Part shown: in pieces, positions 32,575-42,094 of the stretch
Position numbering within the stretch: the first letter of the stretch is position 1
Layout of the letters: each line of letters starts with the position of its first letter
Assembly: GCA_002315735.1 (NCBI GenBank)
Contig: DCIA01000004.1
Span: forward strand, 1-64,000
DNA length: 64,000 nt
Direction: 5' to 3'
Source: Clostridiales bacterium UBA1738
GTDB taxonomy: Bacteria > Bacillota > Clostridia > UBA1381
The notes under the pieces: model-generated
The model's database searches: none
What the model was told of the DNA's origin: nothing
What the model saw: the letters and a program-made list of their open reading frames with translations, nothing else
Program-made: the position numbers and the translations under genes

Positions 32575-33720
32575 TTATTTTCCTATTATACTTCTAATCA
32601 TTTTAAGAAAAATTTTAACAAAACTTAATTTATTTATATCTTCTGACGCTACCAAATCAATCGTATTAAGTTCTTTATTATCGCAAATAAATGTTATTGT
32701 ACCAAGTTTATCGCCTTTTTTTATTGGTGCGAAAATTTTGTTATCAATTTTGATATTTTCAGTTATTTCCTTATTATCAGATTTATTAAGCAAAAGATAA
32801 TAATCTTTGCTTTCCTCGGCAGAAACTCTATCTTTTTCTCCCCAAAGCACCGGAATTTCTTCAACAAAATCGCCTTTTTTAGAAAGTTTTTTTAGTTTAT
32901 AGTTTCTATATCCGTAATCAAGCATTGTTCTTGCAGCATCAAACCTAGTCTTAGTTGAGTCTGCTCCCAAAACAACCGAAACAAGTTCCATACCGTCTCT
33001 GTTTGCCGTTGCACTAAGACAACACCCTGCTTTTGATGTAGAGCCTGTTTTAAGACCTGTTGCTCCACTATAATTTCTAATAAGTTTATTAGTATTTGCT
33101 AAAAGGAATTTTCCATCTCTTAATGAATCTGTCCAAATGGTTGTATAGTCAAAAATTTTTTCGTGCTTTATTAGTTCTTTTGACATAATTGCAACATCTC
33201 GTGCGCTGGAATGATAAATTGTAGCATCTACATCATCATCAAGACCATTACAATTTGCAAAATTAGTATTTGTCATACCAAGTTCTTTTGCACGCTTATT
33301 CATAAGTTCCACAAAATTTTCTTCACTACCTGCTATATGTTCAGCCATTGCGATACAACCGTCATTTGCACTTGCAACCGCAATTCCCTTTAACATATCA
33401 CTAACAGGAAACTGTTCCCCAACTTCCAAAAACATCGTAGAACCACCATAACTTTCAGCATTCGGGCTTGCAGTTACAATATCAGTTAGTTTTAATTCTC
33501 CTGCATCAACCTTTTCCAAAATTATGAGCATTGTCATTATCTTAGTAACGCTTGCTATCGGCAGTTTTTCATCAGCGTCTTGTTCATAAAGAACTGTATT
33601 TGTTTTTGGTTCAATTAAAATTGCAGATTTAACTCCTGTTAACATATTTTCAGCCTTTGCCGGAATATGTAGCATTGAAATAATCAAAACAAAAGAAGTA
33701 ATTTTTTTAATTTTTCTCAC
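32575..33720 (-). CDS. D-alanyl-D-alanine carboxypeptidase (PBP5/DacF-like)
   Basis: 381 residues, secreted. A signal peptide (about 23 residues, ending PAKA) is followed by a penicillin-binding domain with ASVTKI (SxxK, Ser nucleophile, about 58), ASANDG (SxN, about 120) and LKTGSTSKAG (KTG, about 225). A C-terminal beta domain and a short amphipathic end follow. It trims the D-Ala from peptidoglycan stems. The gene starts at GTG behind GGGGAG. DacB/DacF-type enzymes act in the sporulation cortex, but this one could be vegetative. Confidence 0.92.
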   Translation of the reverse strand: MRKIKKITSFVLIISMLHIPAKAENMLTGVKSAILIEPKTNTVLYEQDADEKLPIASVTKIMTMLIILEKVDAGELKLTDIVTASPNAESYGGSTMFLEVGEQFPVSDMLKGIAVASANDGCIAMAEHIAGSEENFVELMNKRAKELGMTNTNFANCNGLDDDVDATIYHSSARDVAIMSKELIKHEKIFDYTTIWTDSLRDGKFLLANTNKLIRNYSGATGLKTGSTSKAGCCLSATANRDGMELVSVVLGADSTKTRFDAARTMLDYGYRNYKLKKLSKKGDFVEEIPVLWGEKDRVSAEESKDYYLLLNKSDNKEITENIKIDNKIFAPIKKGDKLGTITFICDNKELNTIDLVASEDINKLSFVKIFLKMIRSIIGK

Positions 33721-33737
33721 AGAACATCTCCCCTTTA

Positions 33738-33775
33738 TATAGAGTATTCTAAAACATACTATCTTATGTTTTGGT
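33738..33775 (-). terminator. Possible terminator after rho
   Basis: AAAACATA-AGATAG-TATGTTTT hairpin on the minus strand just after the rho stop and before the carboxypeptidase gene. The T-run is short, so the call is tentative. Confidence 0.4.
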
Positions 33776-33782
33776 TGAGAAT

Positions 33783-35078
33783 TTATTTTTTGTAATATTT
33801 ATTTATTTTACACAAGAATTCTTTATAATCCTTTGAGTTTTTAAGGAAGCACAATAACCTTCCCATTGTATCATAAGTGTTTTGAGCATTTATGTTTCTT
33901 CTGATTGCCCAGAGTGTTTCTGTCTCTTCTTTTGAAAGGAGCGCTTCTTCTCTTCTTGTTCCTGATTTTAAAATATCAATAGCAGGGAAAATTCTTCTTT
34001 CTTGAAGCCCTCTATCAAGTTTTAGTTCCATATTTCCCGTGCCCTTAAATTCTTCAAAAATGACATCGTCCATACGAGAACCTGTTTCAACTAATGCAGT
34101 AGCTAAAATTGTTAAACTCCCACCCTCTTCAATGTTTCTTGCAGCACCAAAGAATTTTTTAGGTTTCAACATCGCATCAGGATCAAGACCACCTGAAAGT
34201 GTTCTTCCTGTTGGCATTACGGTTTGATTATACGCTCTTGCAAGTCTTGTTATTGAGTCCATTAAAATTACAACATCTTTTTTTTGTTCCACAAGGCGCA
34301 TTGCTCTTTCTAGTACCATTTCGGCGCATTTTGTGTGGTTCTCAGGGCTTTGGTCAAAGGTAGATGCAACAACCTCACCATCGATTGAGCGTTTCATATC
34401 TGTTACTTCTTCCGGTCTTTCATCAATTAGCAAAACGATTAGTTTAACTTCCGGATGATTTTTAGATATAGATTGCGCTATTTGCTTAATTAATGTGGTT
34501 TTTCCGGCTTTTGGCGGAGCAACTATCATACCCCTTTGACCTTTTCCTATTGGTGTTATAAGGTCTAATAACTCTTGTGTAAATTTTTCGCCGTCTCCCG
34601 TATCCATAATCAGTCGCTCTTTTGGATAAATCGGAGTTAGTTTTTCAAAATTTTTGCGTTTTAGTGCAATTTCTAAACTATCTCCATTAATCTTTTTTAC
34701 AAACAAAAGCGGAGAATACTTGTCTTCATCTTGCGACGGTCTTGTGTCTCCTGTAATTTCATCACCGGTTTTAAGATTAAATCTTCTAATTTGTGTCGGC
34801 GAAACATATACATCATCTTCACTGGGTTTAAACCCATCGATTCTTAAAAATCCAAAGCCGTCACTCATCACATCGAGAACACCGGTAACTTCGATTACAT
34901 CTTGCGGCCTTTGTCTTTTTTTAGGCGTTTCTAAATTCTCATTTTCTTCCCTTTTTTTTGAAATCGCCAAAATAATCTCATCTTTTTTTAAAGATGAAAT
35001 TTTTTTAATTCCCAAACCGCCTGCAATTTGTTTAAGTTCTTCTTTTGTGCATCTTTGTAAATCTACTGTTTCAGTCAA
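33783..35078 (-). CDS. rho: Transcription termination factor Rho
   Basis: 431 residues from the TTG chosen here. An N-terminal Rho_N helical domain (TKEELKQIAGGLGIKK) is followed by a cold-shock-like RNA-binding domain (VLDVMSDGFGFLRI) and the ATPase with APPKAGKTTLI (Walker A, about 180), LLIDERPEEVTDM and MDSITRLARAYN (Walker B). It forms the hexameric helicase that ends untranslated transcripts. GAGGG lies 8 bases before TTG; a GTG five codons further upstream has no site and the region between overlaps that site. Last gene of the operon. Confidence 0.95.
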   Translation of the reverse strand: MTETVDLQRCTKEELKQIAGGLGIKKISSLKKDEIILAISKKREENENLETPKKRQRPQDVIEVTGVLDVMSDGFGFLRIDGFKPSEDDVYVSPTQIRRFNLKTGDEITGDTRPSQDEDKYSPLLFVKKINGDSLEIALKRKNFEKLTPIYPKERLIMDTGDGEKFTQELLDLITPIGKGQRGMIVAPPKAGKTTLIKQIAQSISKNHPEVKLIVLLIDERPEEVTDMKRSIDGEVVASTFDQSPENHTKCAEMVLERAMRLVEQKKDVVILMDSITRLARAYNQTVMPTGRTLSGGLDPDAMLKPKKFFGAARNIEEGGSLTILATALVETGSRMDDVIFEEFKGTGNMELKLDRGLQERRIFPAIDILKSGTRREEALLSKEETETLWAIRRNINAQNTYDTMGRLLCFLKNSKDYKEFLCKINKYYKK

Positions 35079-35095
35079 AAGATTATCCCTCACTT

Positions 35096-35800
35096 TTATA
35101 TAAATAATGAAAATAGAAAATTAGTGTCATAAAAATATTTTACTAGGTATGTTTTACTAATAACTTCTCTAATAAACTCTTGTTTTTCAGGGGGTGCAAA
35201 TAAACTTACAGCTCCGCAAATAATATAAATTATTATCAAGGCATTTATTATACCTAAAATTGAGCCTAAAAAACGATTAACACTGTTTAAGCCCGGAATT
35301 TTAAATAATGTTTCAAGTAATTTTATAATCAAAAATACCATTATCTTTACCACTAAAAATACTAAAAGAATACCGATTACTTTTAGTATCATTAATGTTA
35401 TCGAGTCAGCAATTACTTCTAAAAGATTGTTTTTTATCTCAGTCATACCGGAAATTGTTGTTTTTATGCTATTTTCCATAAATTTAGGATACGCCAAAGT
35501 TTCACAAGCCTCAATGGATTTTTCTTGATCGGTTGTGTCAATATCTTCAGATATATTTTTCTCTTCATAATTCTTAGAAACATTTTTTACAACAATATTC
35601 CTAACCCCCATACTAATTGGAGAACTTTGCAAAGCATTAAATATTGTTATTTGCATTGTGGTAATAAGAACAGCTGTAAGAATTAGTGCTAAAATGTTTT
35701 TAGATGCACTAAGAAATCCCTTTTTCCCTGAAAGTATAATGACAGAAAGTGCTAATATTATAAGTGCACCGTCTAAAATATAGTTAAGATACATACCCAT
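35096..35800 (-). CDS. CvpA-like membrane protein
   Basis: 234 residues with about four membrane segments (near 1-25, 30-52, 130-165 and 180-205), a polar loop between TM2 and TM3, and the FL(G)SI(L)GIINALIIIYIICGAVSL end region that recalls colicin V production (CvpA)-like proteins. The role is unknown. The start ATG overlaps the stop of the DUF5711 gene upstream and has AAGGAAG, so they are coupled. It is in the rho operon. Confidence 0.6.
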   Translation of the reverse strand: MGMYLNYILDGALIILALSVIILSGKKGFLSASKNILALILTAVLITTMQITIFNALQSSPISMGVRNIVVKNVSKNYEEKNISEDIDTTDQEKSIEACETLAYPKFMENSIKTTISGMTEIKNNLLEVIADSITLMILKVIGILLVFLVVKIMVFLIIKLLETLFKIPGLNSVNRFLGSILGIINALIIIYIICGAVSLFAPPEKQEFIREVISKTYLVKYFYDTNFLFSLFI

Positions 35801-37179
35801 TATTTTTCTTCCTTCTTTTCAGTTTCAACAGTTATATCTTCTATTTTCTTCTTTTTTTCTAATTCTTTTTCTTGAAAACTTGCTGCAAATACACAAAAAA
35901 CTCTGTCATCACCTGTAATATGTACTTGTTTTATATCAGCATCACAGTCAGATACAAGAATTTTTTTTCCGTTATAGTTGGCTATAACTGCTTGTCTACC
36001 ATTATTGTATGCAAGTAGTTTTGAATTAATGTCAATGCTAAACGGCATATCTTGTGTTTTTAGTGTTCCACAAACCTTAGCATTACTGTTTAATGTGACA
36101 ATTTCGCCGGTTCCTAAATTATCAAATAATAATCCGGCTATTCCGTTATCTGAAAAATCATATTGTTGTAATCTTCTATTATCAAAACTATACTCTTTCT
36201 TAATTTTACCTTTTAGAGAAAGAGTCATAAACTTTGTTTCTGATATTGCTAATAGTTTATCATTATAAAATCTTACATCAAAAATTATTGTATCTATAAA
36301 CGGTTCTGTTTTACAAAGTTTTTTACCATCTACATTAAATATTTCAATAATGCTGTCAGCACCTGCATCGGTGCTAAGTAGTGAGATGGCAACTTTTCGT
36401 GTTTTTGAAACAGAAGCATCTAATATGCTATATGAACCGGAATCCCATACGAATATTTTTTTGCCTGCTTTGTTGAATACAACAACTTGTCCCTTATAAT
36501 ACTCTTTTTCGGTGACACATACAACATCACCTTTTGGTGATAAATCTGCTGTTAGGATATTCCCCTCTGTTTTTTCGGAGAATAAAAGTTTTTTATCTTC
36601 GTACAAACTGATTTTTTTACCGCCTGTTTCGCTAATCAAAATATACTTCCCTGAAACTGTCAAAATCGGGTTTTGCATTTGGATTTTTTGTTTCCAAATT
36701 TGTTCTCCCGTTAGTTTATATTTTGAGAATTCGGTTTCGTTAACACATATTACTTTTCCGTTATAGATTGAGAACTTCGTGTTTTCGGCAGACGGAAAAG
36801 CCGTTGGCAAATCGGTTATTTTTTCGTATTTCTTCTTTGCTGTAAGAGTCGCATCGCCCTTTTTTTCTTGCGCTTCCTCCTCTTTATATCCGGGGTATGC
36901 AAGTGATTCTTTTGATTCATTATCTTGATTTTTTGACGAACTTGGTGTCATAGGCTCAAAAGTTTTAGCAGGTGCTGTTCCGTCAAGATAGAGTTGAATT
37001 TCTATTGGTAGTTCAACATTTAACTTATTACAAATACCTAAAATATTTCTTTTGAAATTATTTGTATAATTAACAAAAAAGTCAGGGGTGTCTCCGGATT
37101 CGACAAGTGCGAAAACTGTTACAACAGATAATGTTAATATCAAAGCAAATATCTTTGCAAAGCTATGTTTTCTTTTCAT
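35800..37179 (-). CDS. DUF5711 family protein (membrane-anchored beta-propeller)
   Basis: 459 residues. One N-terminal signal anchor (about 10-27) is followed by a Ser/Glu-rich linker (80-120) and a repeat region with WD/PQQ-like blades (NTKFSIYNGKVICVNETEFSKYKLTGEQIWKQ... and later copies), as in the DUF5711 proteins of Clostridia. The C-terminal tail is Lys/Glu-rich. It is probably extracytoplasmic; function unknown. The ATG overlaps the truA stop and GGAGG lies 10 bases upstream. Confidence 0.65.
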   Translation of the reverse strand: MKRKHSFAKIFALILTLSVVTVFALVESGDTPDFFVNYTNNFKRNILGICNKLNVELPIEIQLYLDGTAPAKTFEPMTPSSSKNQDNESKESLAYPGYKEEEAQEKKGDATLTAKKKYEKITDLPTAFPSAENTKFSIYNGKVICVNETEFSKYKLTGEQIWKQKIQMQNPILTVSGKYILISETGGKKISLYEDKKLLFSEKTEGNILTADLSPKGDVVCVTEKEYYKGQVVVFNKAGKKIFVWDSGSYSILDASVSKTRKVAISLLSTDAGADSIIEIFNVDGKKLCKTEPFIDTIIFDVRFYNDKLLAISETKFMTLSLKGKIKKEYSFDNRRLQQYDFSDNGIAGLLFDNLGTGEIVTLNSNAKVCGTLKTQDMPFSIDINSKLLAYNNGRQAVIANYNGKKILVSDCDADIKQVHITGDDRVFCVFAASFQEKELEKKKKIEDITVETEKKEEK

Positions 37180-37916
37180 CAATAATACACCTCCGTCAAA
37201 TATAGTCCCTGTGCAGGAGCAGTTATACCCGCTCTTTTTCTATCTTTCGATTTAATAATTTCAGGCATATCCAAAGGGTCGATTTTGCCTGTCCCGACAA
37301 AAGCGAGAGTACCTGCGATTATCCTTACCATATTATACAAAAATCCATTTCCTACCACTGTGATTTTTATCATATTATCCTCTTGCTTTTCAACATCAAG
37401 AGAATAGATTTCTCTAACTGTAGTTTTAACAGTAAATCCGCTGGCAGCAAAACCTATAAAATCATGTTCGCCTATAAAAGCACTTGTTGCAATTTTCATT
37501 TTTTCAATGTCTAATTTATATGGAAAATGCCAAGAATAGTTCCTCATAAACGGATTGGGAAATTTTGAATTAGAAATATAATAAGTATAGCACTTTTTAT
37601 GTGCTGAAAATCTTGAATTAAACCCTAAATCAACATCTTCTGCAGATACACAAACAATATCGTCCGGAAGACAAGTATTTAATGCAATGGGTAACTTTTC
37701 AATAGGTATATTAGTTTCCGATTTAAAATTACATACAAAACCTTTTGCATGAACACCTGCATCTGTGCGACTGGACCCAAATAGTTTTGGTTTTGCCTTT
37801 GTGATTTGTTCTATTGCACCTTCTAACGTTTCTTGAACCGTCGGTGCATTTAATTGAGTTTGCCAACCATGATAGGCTGTTCCGTCATATTGAAGTGTCA
37901 ACTTAATATTACGCAT
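37179..37916 (-). CDS. truA: tRNA pseudouridine(38-40) synthase
   Basis: 245 residues. Converts U38-U40 in the anticodon stem to pseudouridine. The motif FGSSRTDAGVHAKG (catalytic Asp, about 52) and the closing segments FLYNMVRIIAGTL and GLYLTEVYY are diagnostic. The start is ATG 3 bp downstream of ecfT. It is placed among ECF transporter genes, as in many Firmicutes (ecfA-ecfA-ecfT-truA). Confidence 0.96.
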   Translation of the reverse strand: MRNIKLTLQYDGTAYHGWQTQLNAPTVQETLEGAIEQITKAKPKLFGSSRTDAGVHAKGFVCNFKSETNIPIEKLPIALNTCLPDDIVCVSAEDVDLGFNSRFSAHKKCYTYYISNSKFPNPFMRNYSWHFPYKLDIEKMKIATSAFIGEHDFIGFAASGFTVKTTVREIYSLDVEKQEDNMIKITVVGNGFLYNMVRIIAGTLAFVGTGKIDPLDMPEIIKSKDRKRAGITAPAQGLYLTEVYY

Positions 37917-37919
37917 TTT

Positions 37920-38732
37920 TTACCTCATATTTTGAAGAAGAATTATAAACGCCACAAAAATAATCATTAAAATTGCAGCAATTACATCTCTATATGTCAT
38001 TTTCATCTGTTTCATTCTTGTTCTTTTTCTGCCACTGTTATAACAACGAGAATCCATTGCAATAGCCAAATCATCGGCTCGTTTAAAAGCTGAAATAAAT
38101 AATGGAACAAGAATTGGTACCATAGCTTTTGCACGCCTTAAAATGTTACCGGATTCAAAGTCTGCACCTCTTGCAGTTTGCGCTTTTATTATTTTTTCGG
38201 TTTCTTCCGATAATGTTGGTATAAACCTTATTGCAATAGTCATCATCATCGCAATTTCATGTGATGGTACTTTTATTATTTCAAATGGTTTTAAAAGTTT
38301 TTCTATGCCATCGGTTAGCATAAGGGGTGTTGTCGTCAAAGTTAAAAGTGATGTCCCGATGACTAAATACACAAGTCTTAACACCATTCTAACAGCAACA
38401 ACAGTTCCCTCTTTTGTAATTTTAAGTGCATTCCAAAAAGGGCATTGCCACCAAATAATATTACCCGGCGTCATAAACAGATTTAGCGTTGCTGTAAAAA
38501 TCAGTATGTAAAGCATAGGCTTTAAGCCTTTTAGAATGTATTTAAACGGAACTTTTGATAACAAGACTAATGAGACAGTGAAAATTGTAAATATAGCATA
38601 AGCAAGTGGTGTTGTTATCATAAATAAAACTACAATATATGCTATTAGAAGCATTATTTTCATTCTTGCATCAAGTTTATGAATAAAGGAGTTTCCGTCA
38701 ACATACTGACCGATTGTAATATCTTTAAACAT
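37920..38732 (-). CDS. ecfT: ECF transporter transmembrane component EcfT
   Basis: 270 residues, about six TM segments. It couples the two ATPases to the vitamin-binding S subunits. The coupling helices carry the family's short motifs: QTARGADF (ARG) at about 188 and the second MDSRCYN near 230. The start overlaps the end of ecfA2 by 8 bp. It belongs to the energising module ecfA1-ecfA2-ecfT. Confidence 0.95.
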   Translation of the reverse strand: MFKDITIGQYVDGNSFIHKLDARMKIMLLIAYIVVLFMITTPLAYAIFTIFTVSLVLLSKVPFKYILKGLKPMLYILIFTATLNLFMTPGNIIWWQCPFWNALKITKEGTVVAVRMVLRLVYLVIGTSLLTLTTTPLMLTDGIEKLLKPFEIIKVPSHEIAMMMTIAIRFIPTLSEETEKIIKAQTARGADFESGNILRRAKAMVPILVPLFISAFKRADDLAIAMDSRCYNSGRKRTRMKQMKMTYRDVIAAILMIIFVAFIILLQNMR

Positions 38733-39588
38733 TTTTTTGCGCCTCCTTTATGAGATTTCCATAAAGTTCGGCTGCAAATTTTACAGTGTAAACATCGGGA
38801 CGGATATCTATACCTTTTTTTATTAGTCTATGTGTAAGCTCTGTTATTTGAGGAACATCAAGCCCAATACCTTTTAATTCTTCGCCTCGTGCAAATATTT
38901 CTGAAGTAGTCCCATGCATCACTAACTTTCCGTGATCCATAACCAAAACGTGCTCTGCGAGTTTTGCAACATCTTCCATGGAATGTGACACAAAAATTAT
39001 CGTTAGTTTGGGATTTTCCTTATGCAGTCTTGATAATTGACCTAAAATATCATCTCTGCCCTTTGGGTCTAGCCCTGCTGTTGGCTCATCTAAAATAATC
39101 ACCTTAGGGCGCATTGACAAGACTCCTGCTATTGCGGCACGTCTTTTTAACCCACCTGATAATTCAAATGGTGATTTTTTCAACTTTTCTTCGCTAAGAC
39201 CAACCATATTTGCAGCTTCTAGAACTCTGTCTTTTATTTCGCTTTCAGAAAGACCCATATTTGTAGGTCCATATGCAATATCTTTATACACGGTTTCTTC
39301 AAACAACTGATGCTCGGGATACTGAAAAACAAGACCAACATTTTTTCTGATTGTACGCAAATTAGTTTTGGAATCTGTAATATCTATACCATCAATTTCG
39401 ATTTTTCCGAATGTAGGTCTTATTAGGGCGTTCAAATGTTGAGTTAGTGTTGATTTTCCTGAACCTGTGTGACCGATAATAGCCGCAAAATCACCTGTTG
39501 GGATTTCAAAACTGACATCATCTATTGCTTTTTTTTCAAACGGCATACCCTGCTGATAAATATGGGTAAGCCCTGATACTTTTATCAT
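38725..39588 (-). CDS. ecfA2: ECF transporter ATPase EcfA2
   Basis: 287 residues. ABC ATPase with GHTGSGKSTLTQHLNAL (Walker A), ELSGGLKRRAAIAG (signature) and VIILDEPTAGLDP (Walker B). It pairs with EcfA1 to drive vitamin uptake. The start overlaps the stop of ecfA1 by one base, so translation is coupled. The signature has GLKRR where EcfA1 has GQKQR, a normal difference between the paralogues. Confidence 0.94.
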   Translation of the reverse strand: MIKVSGLTHIYQQGMPFEKKAIDDVSFEIPTGDFAAIIGHTGSGKSTLTQHLNALIRPTFGKIEIDGIDITDSKTNLRTIRKNVGLVFQYPEHQLFEETVYKDIAYGPTNMGLSESEIKDRVLEAANMVGLSEEKLKKSPFELSGGLKRRAAIAGVLSMRPKVIILDEPTAGLDPKGRDDILGQLSRLHKENPKLTIIFVSHSMEDVAKLAEHVLVMDHGKLVMHGTTSEIFARGEELKGIGLDVPQITELTHRLIKKGIDIRPDVYTVKFAAELYGNLIKEAQKNV

Positions 39589-40427
39589 TATATTTTCCCC
39601 TTTACTTTTTCAAGAAGAACCTTCTCACACTCTTCAACAGTAATCACATCATCAGGCAAATCAATTCCCATCTTTTTAAGTTCAAAAAAAAGTTCAGTAA
39701 CTTGCGGAACATCAAGACCTATTTTTTTTATGCCGTCAACATCTGAAAACACTTTTTTAGGTATATCATCCATCAAGATTTTACCGTGATCAATTACAAC
39801 TATTCTGTCTGCTAATGCTGCCTCTTCCATAAAATGAGTAATTAAAACAACCGTCATATTTCTTTTTTTATTAAGTTCACGGATAGTTTTCATTACCTCT
39901 TTTCTGCCTTTTGGGTCAAGCATAGCCGTTGGTTCGTCTAGAATTATACAATCAGGCTCCATAGCAAGAACAGCTGCAATGGCAACCCTCTGTTTTTGCC
40001 CGCCTGACAAGCGTGACGGCGAATATTTTGCAAACTCCGTCATATTAACTATTTTTAAGCATTCATCAACTCTTCTTCGAATATCTTTCGGCTCTACACC
40101 AAGATTTTCGGGTGCAAAGGCAATTTCGTCCTCTACGACAGCCGCAACCATTTGGTTGTCAGGGTTTTGAAAAACCATTCCTGCCGTACTTCTGATATCG
40201 AAAATTTGTTTTTCGTTTGATGTATCCATTCCCGAAACATAAATCTTACCTCCACTTGGAAGAAGAATTCCGTTAAAGGTTTTAGCAAGTGTTGATTTTC
40301 CTGAACCATTATGGCCTAAAACGGCAACAAAACTGCCCTTTTCAATTTGTAAATTTAGACCTTCGAAAATCATTCGTTTTGGTTCTTCATCATCATATGT
40401 AAAACTTATATTTTCTGCTTTTATCAT
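39588..40427 (-). CDS. ecfA1: ECF transporter ATPase EcfA1
   Basis: 279 residues. ABC ATPase with GHNGSGKSTLAKTFNG (Walker A), RLSGGQKQRVAIAA (signature) and CIILDEPTAMLDP (Walker B). Partner of EcfA2 in the shared energising module. It starts 4 bp inside the end of the methyltransferase gene upstream. Confidence 0.94.
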   Translation of the reverse strand: MIKAENISFTYDDEEPKRMIFEGLNLQIEKGSFVAVLGHNGSGKSTLAKTFNGILLPSGGKIYVSGMDTSNEKQIFDIRSTAGMVFQNPDNQMVAAVVEDEIAFAPENLGVEPKDIRRRVDECLKIVNMTEFAKYSPSRLSGGQKQRVAIAAVLAMEPDCIILDEPTAMLDPKGRKEVMKTIRELNKKRNMTVVLITHFMEEAALADRIVVIDHGKILMDDIPKKVFSDVDGIKKIGLDVPQVTELFFELKKMGIDLPDDVITVEECEKVLLEKVKGKI

Positions 40428-41296
40428 AGATTATTACTCCAACGACAACTTATTCCGCAAGGCAAAACCATTTTTTTATCTTGCATCATAAGTCCAATTT
40501 CATCACAACTTACCTCTCCACCAAATTTTTTGCAAAGGGTAAGATTTATTACATTTTCCATAATAGTCTCGGAAAGACCTGTTGTATATGAATTAATTAA
40601 GAAAAACAGTGGCTCATCTGATAATATTTTCATACAGCTTTCAATTAATGGATATAGTTCATCTTCAATCTTCCAAAGTTCTCCCGATGGACCTCTTCCA
40701 TAAGACGGTGGGTCCATTATTATTGCATCATACTTTTTTCCGCGTCTTTCTTCTCTTGCAACGAATTTTTTTACATCATCTACAATGTACCTTACCGTTC
40801 TATCCGATAAGCCTGATGCTTCAACATTTTCTTTCGCCCAAGAAACCATTCCCTTTGACGCATCAACATGGCAAACTTCTGCACCGGCAGCCAAAGCTGC
40901 AACGGTTGCGCCGCCTGTATAAGCAAACAAATTTAAGACTTTTATTGGTCTTTTTGCATTTTTAATCAAATTACCAAACCAATCCCAATTAACAGCCTGC
41001 TCAGGAAAAAGACCGGTATGTTTAAAACCCATAGGTTTTATATTAAATGTTAGACCTTTATAGTTTACAGTCCATCTTTCAGGCATCTTTCTATTAAAAA
41101 TCTCCCAATGACCGCCGCCCTTATTACTTCTTTTATATGTAGCATCCGTTTTAGCCCAAAGTTTTGTTCCTGATTTTTCAGTCCAAATTGCTTGTGGGTC
41201 AGGGCGTCTTAATAAAATATTTTTCCAATACTCTAATTTTTCACCGCCTGCGGCATCTATTAAAATGTAGTCTTTCCATTCATCTGCACACCACAT
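40424..41296 (-). CDS. SAM-dependent methyltransferase, RlmI/RlmK-like
   Basis: 290 residues. A class I Rossmann-fold methyltransferase of the RlmI/K-type C-terminal group: LNLFAYTGGATVAALAAGAEVCHVDASKGMV (SAM site) and IIMDPPSYGRGP (DPPSY active-site motif). It lacks the PUA domain of RlmI, so an RNA substrate is likely but not certain. It overlaps both neighbours by one to four bases, embedded between the ECF ATPases and an S component. Confidence 0.85.
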   Translation of the reverse strand: MWCADEWKDYILIDAAGGEKLEYWKNILLRRPDPQAIWTEKSGTKLWAKTDATYKRSNKGGGHWEIFNRKMPERWTVNYKGLTFNIKPMGFKHTGLFPEQAVNWDWFGNLIKNAKRPIKVLNLFAYTGGATVAALAAGAEVCHVDASKGMVSWAKENVEASGLSDRTVRYIVDDVKKFVAREERRGKKYDAIIMDPPSYGRGPSGELWKIEDELYPLIESCMKILSDEPLFFLINSYTTGLSETIMENVINLTLCKKFGGEVSCDEIGLMMQDKKMVLPCGISCRWSNNL

Positions 41297-41892
41297 TATT
41301 TTCTCCTTTTTGCAACTGCATCACTGCACGCTTTTGAAATTATAGTAACAAGCAAAGTTGTTACAACTGCTTCAACCAATGAATTTGTGGTAATTAAAAC
41401 ACTGATAACTTTAATTATATTATCCCCTAAGGTTTTAATTGCTTCTGTATTATTAAAAAGCACAATTAAAAATCCAACGAAAAGTATTGTATTTGTAGCA
41501 GCTGCTACAAATGCCGAAATTGCATACGAGAAAATTAAAGATATATTTTCTTTTAAAAATCTAAAGGTAAGCCCTGAAAAATATCCTGTCAATATCCTTG
41601 GGATAATACAAAGTATAACTGTATTTATTGGATTTACGGAAAACAACAAAGTTCCAAAAGCATCAGCACCAAAGCATTGAATAAGGCTGGTTATCCCAAA
41701 AAGAAAACCTAAAACAGCACCCTCAGACGGCCCTAATATTATAGCACCGATAGCAACAGGGATTGTAAGAAAAGTAATTGAAAAAGGCCCTACCTTTAAG
41801 TAACCTAGAGGAGTCAAAGCCATTATTAGCAAAATAGCCGCAAGCATTCCTAATTTAGTCAATTTTTGTGTTGACATTTTCTGCGTTTTCAT
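41296..41892 (-). CDS. ECF transporter S (substrate-binding) component
   Basis: 198 residues, six TM segments. The N-terminus MLAAILLIMALTPLGYLKVG and the GPFSITFLTIPVAIGAIILGP region fit the ECF_trnsprt family, near the pantothenate (PanT)-like group. The vitamin cannot be fixed from sequence. The ATG follows GGAGATGAACAA. First gene of the ECF-truA-rho operon; the gap in front of it has no riboswitch I can see. Confidence 0.8.
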   Translation of the reverse strand: MKTQKMSTQKLTKLGMLAAILLIMALTPLGYLKVGPFSITFLTIPVAIGAIILGPSEGAVLGFLFGITSLIQCFGADAFGTLLFSVNPINTVILCIIPRILTGYFSGLTFRFLKENISLIFSYAISAFVAAATNTILFVGFLIVLFNNTEAIKTLGDNIIKVISVLITTNSLVEAVVTTLLVTIISKACSDAVAKRRK

Positions 41893-42094
41893 TTGTTCAT
41901 CTCCGAATATAAAATTTCTGCCATATTATCATATTATTTTATCATAATCAGTAAAAAAGGTCAATAGTTTACGATATAAATACTTATAAACCCTTAATAA
42001 TATTTATATGACTTACAACTTTTATTCGTTACATTCTATTTTACCTTGAAATTTATCTTTATTTGTTATAAAATACACTTTGCGAGGTGAGAAA

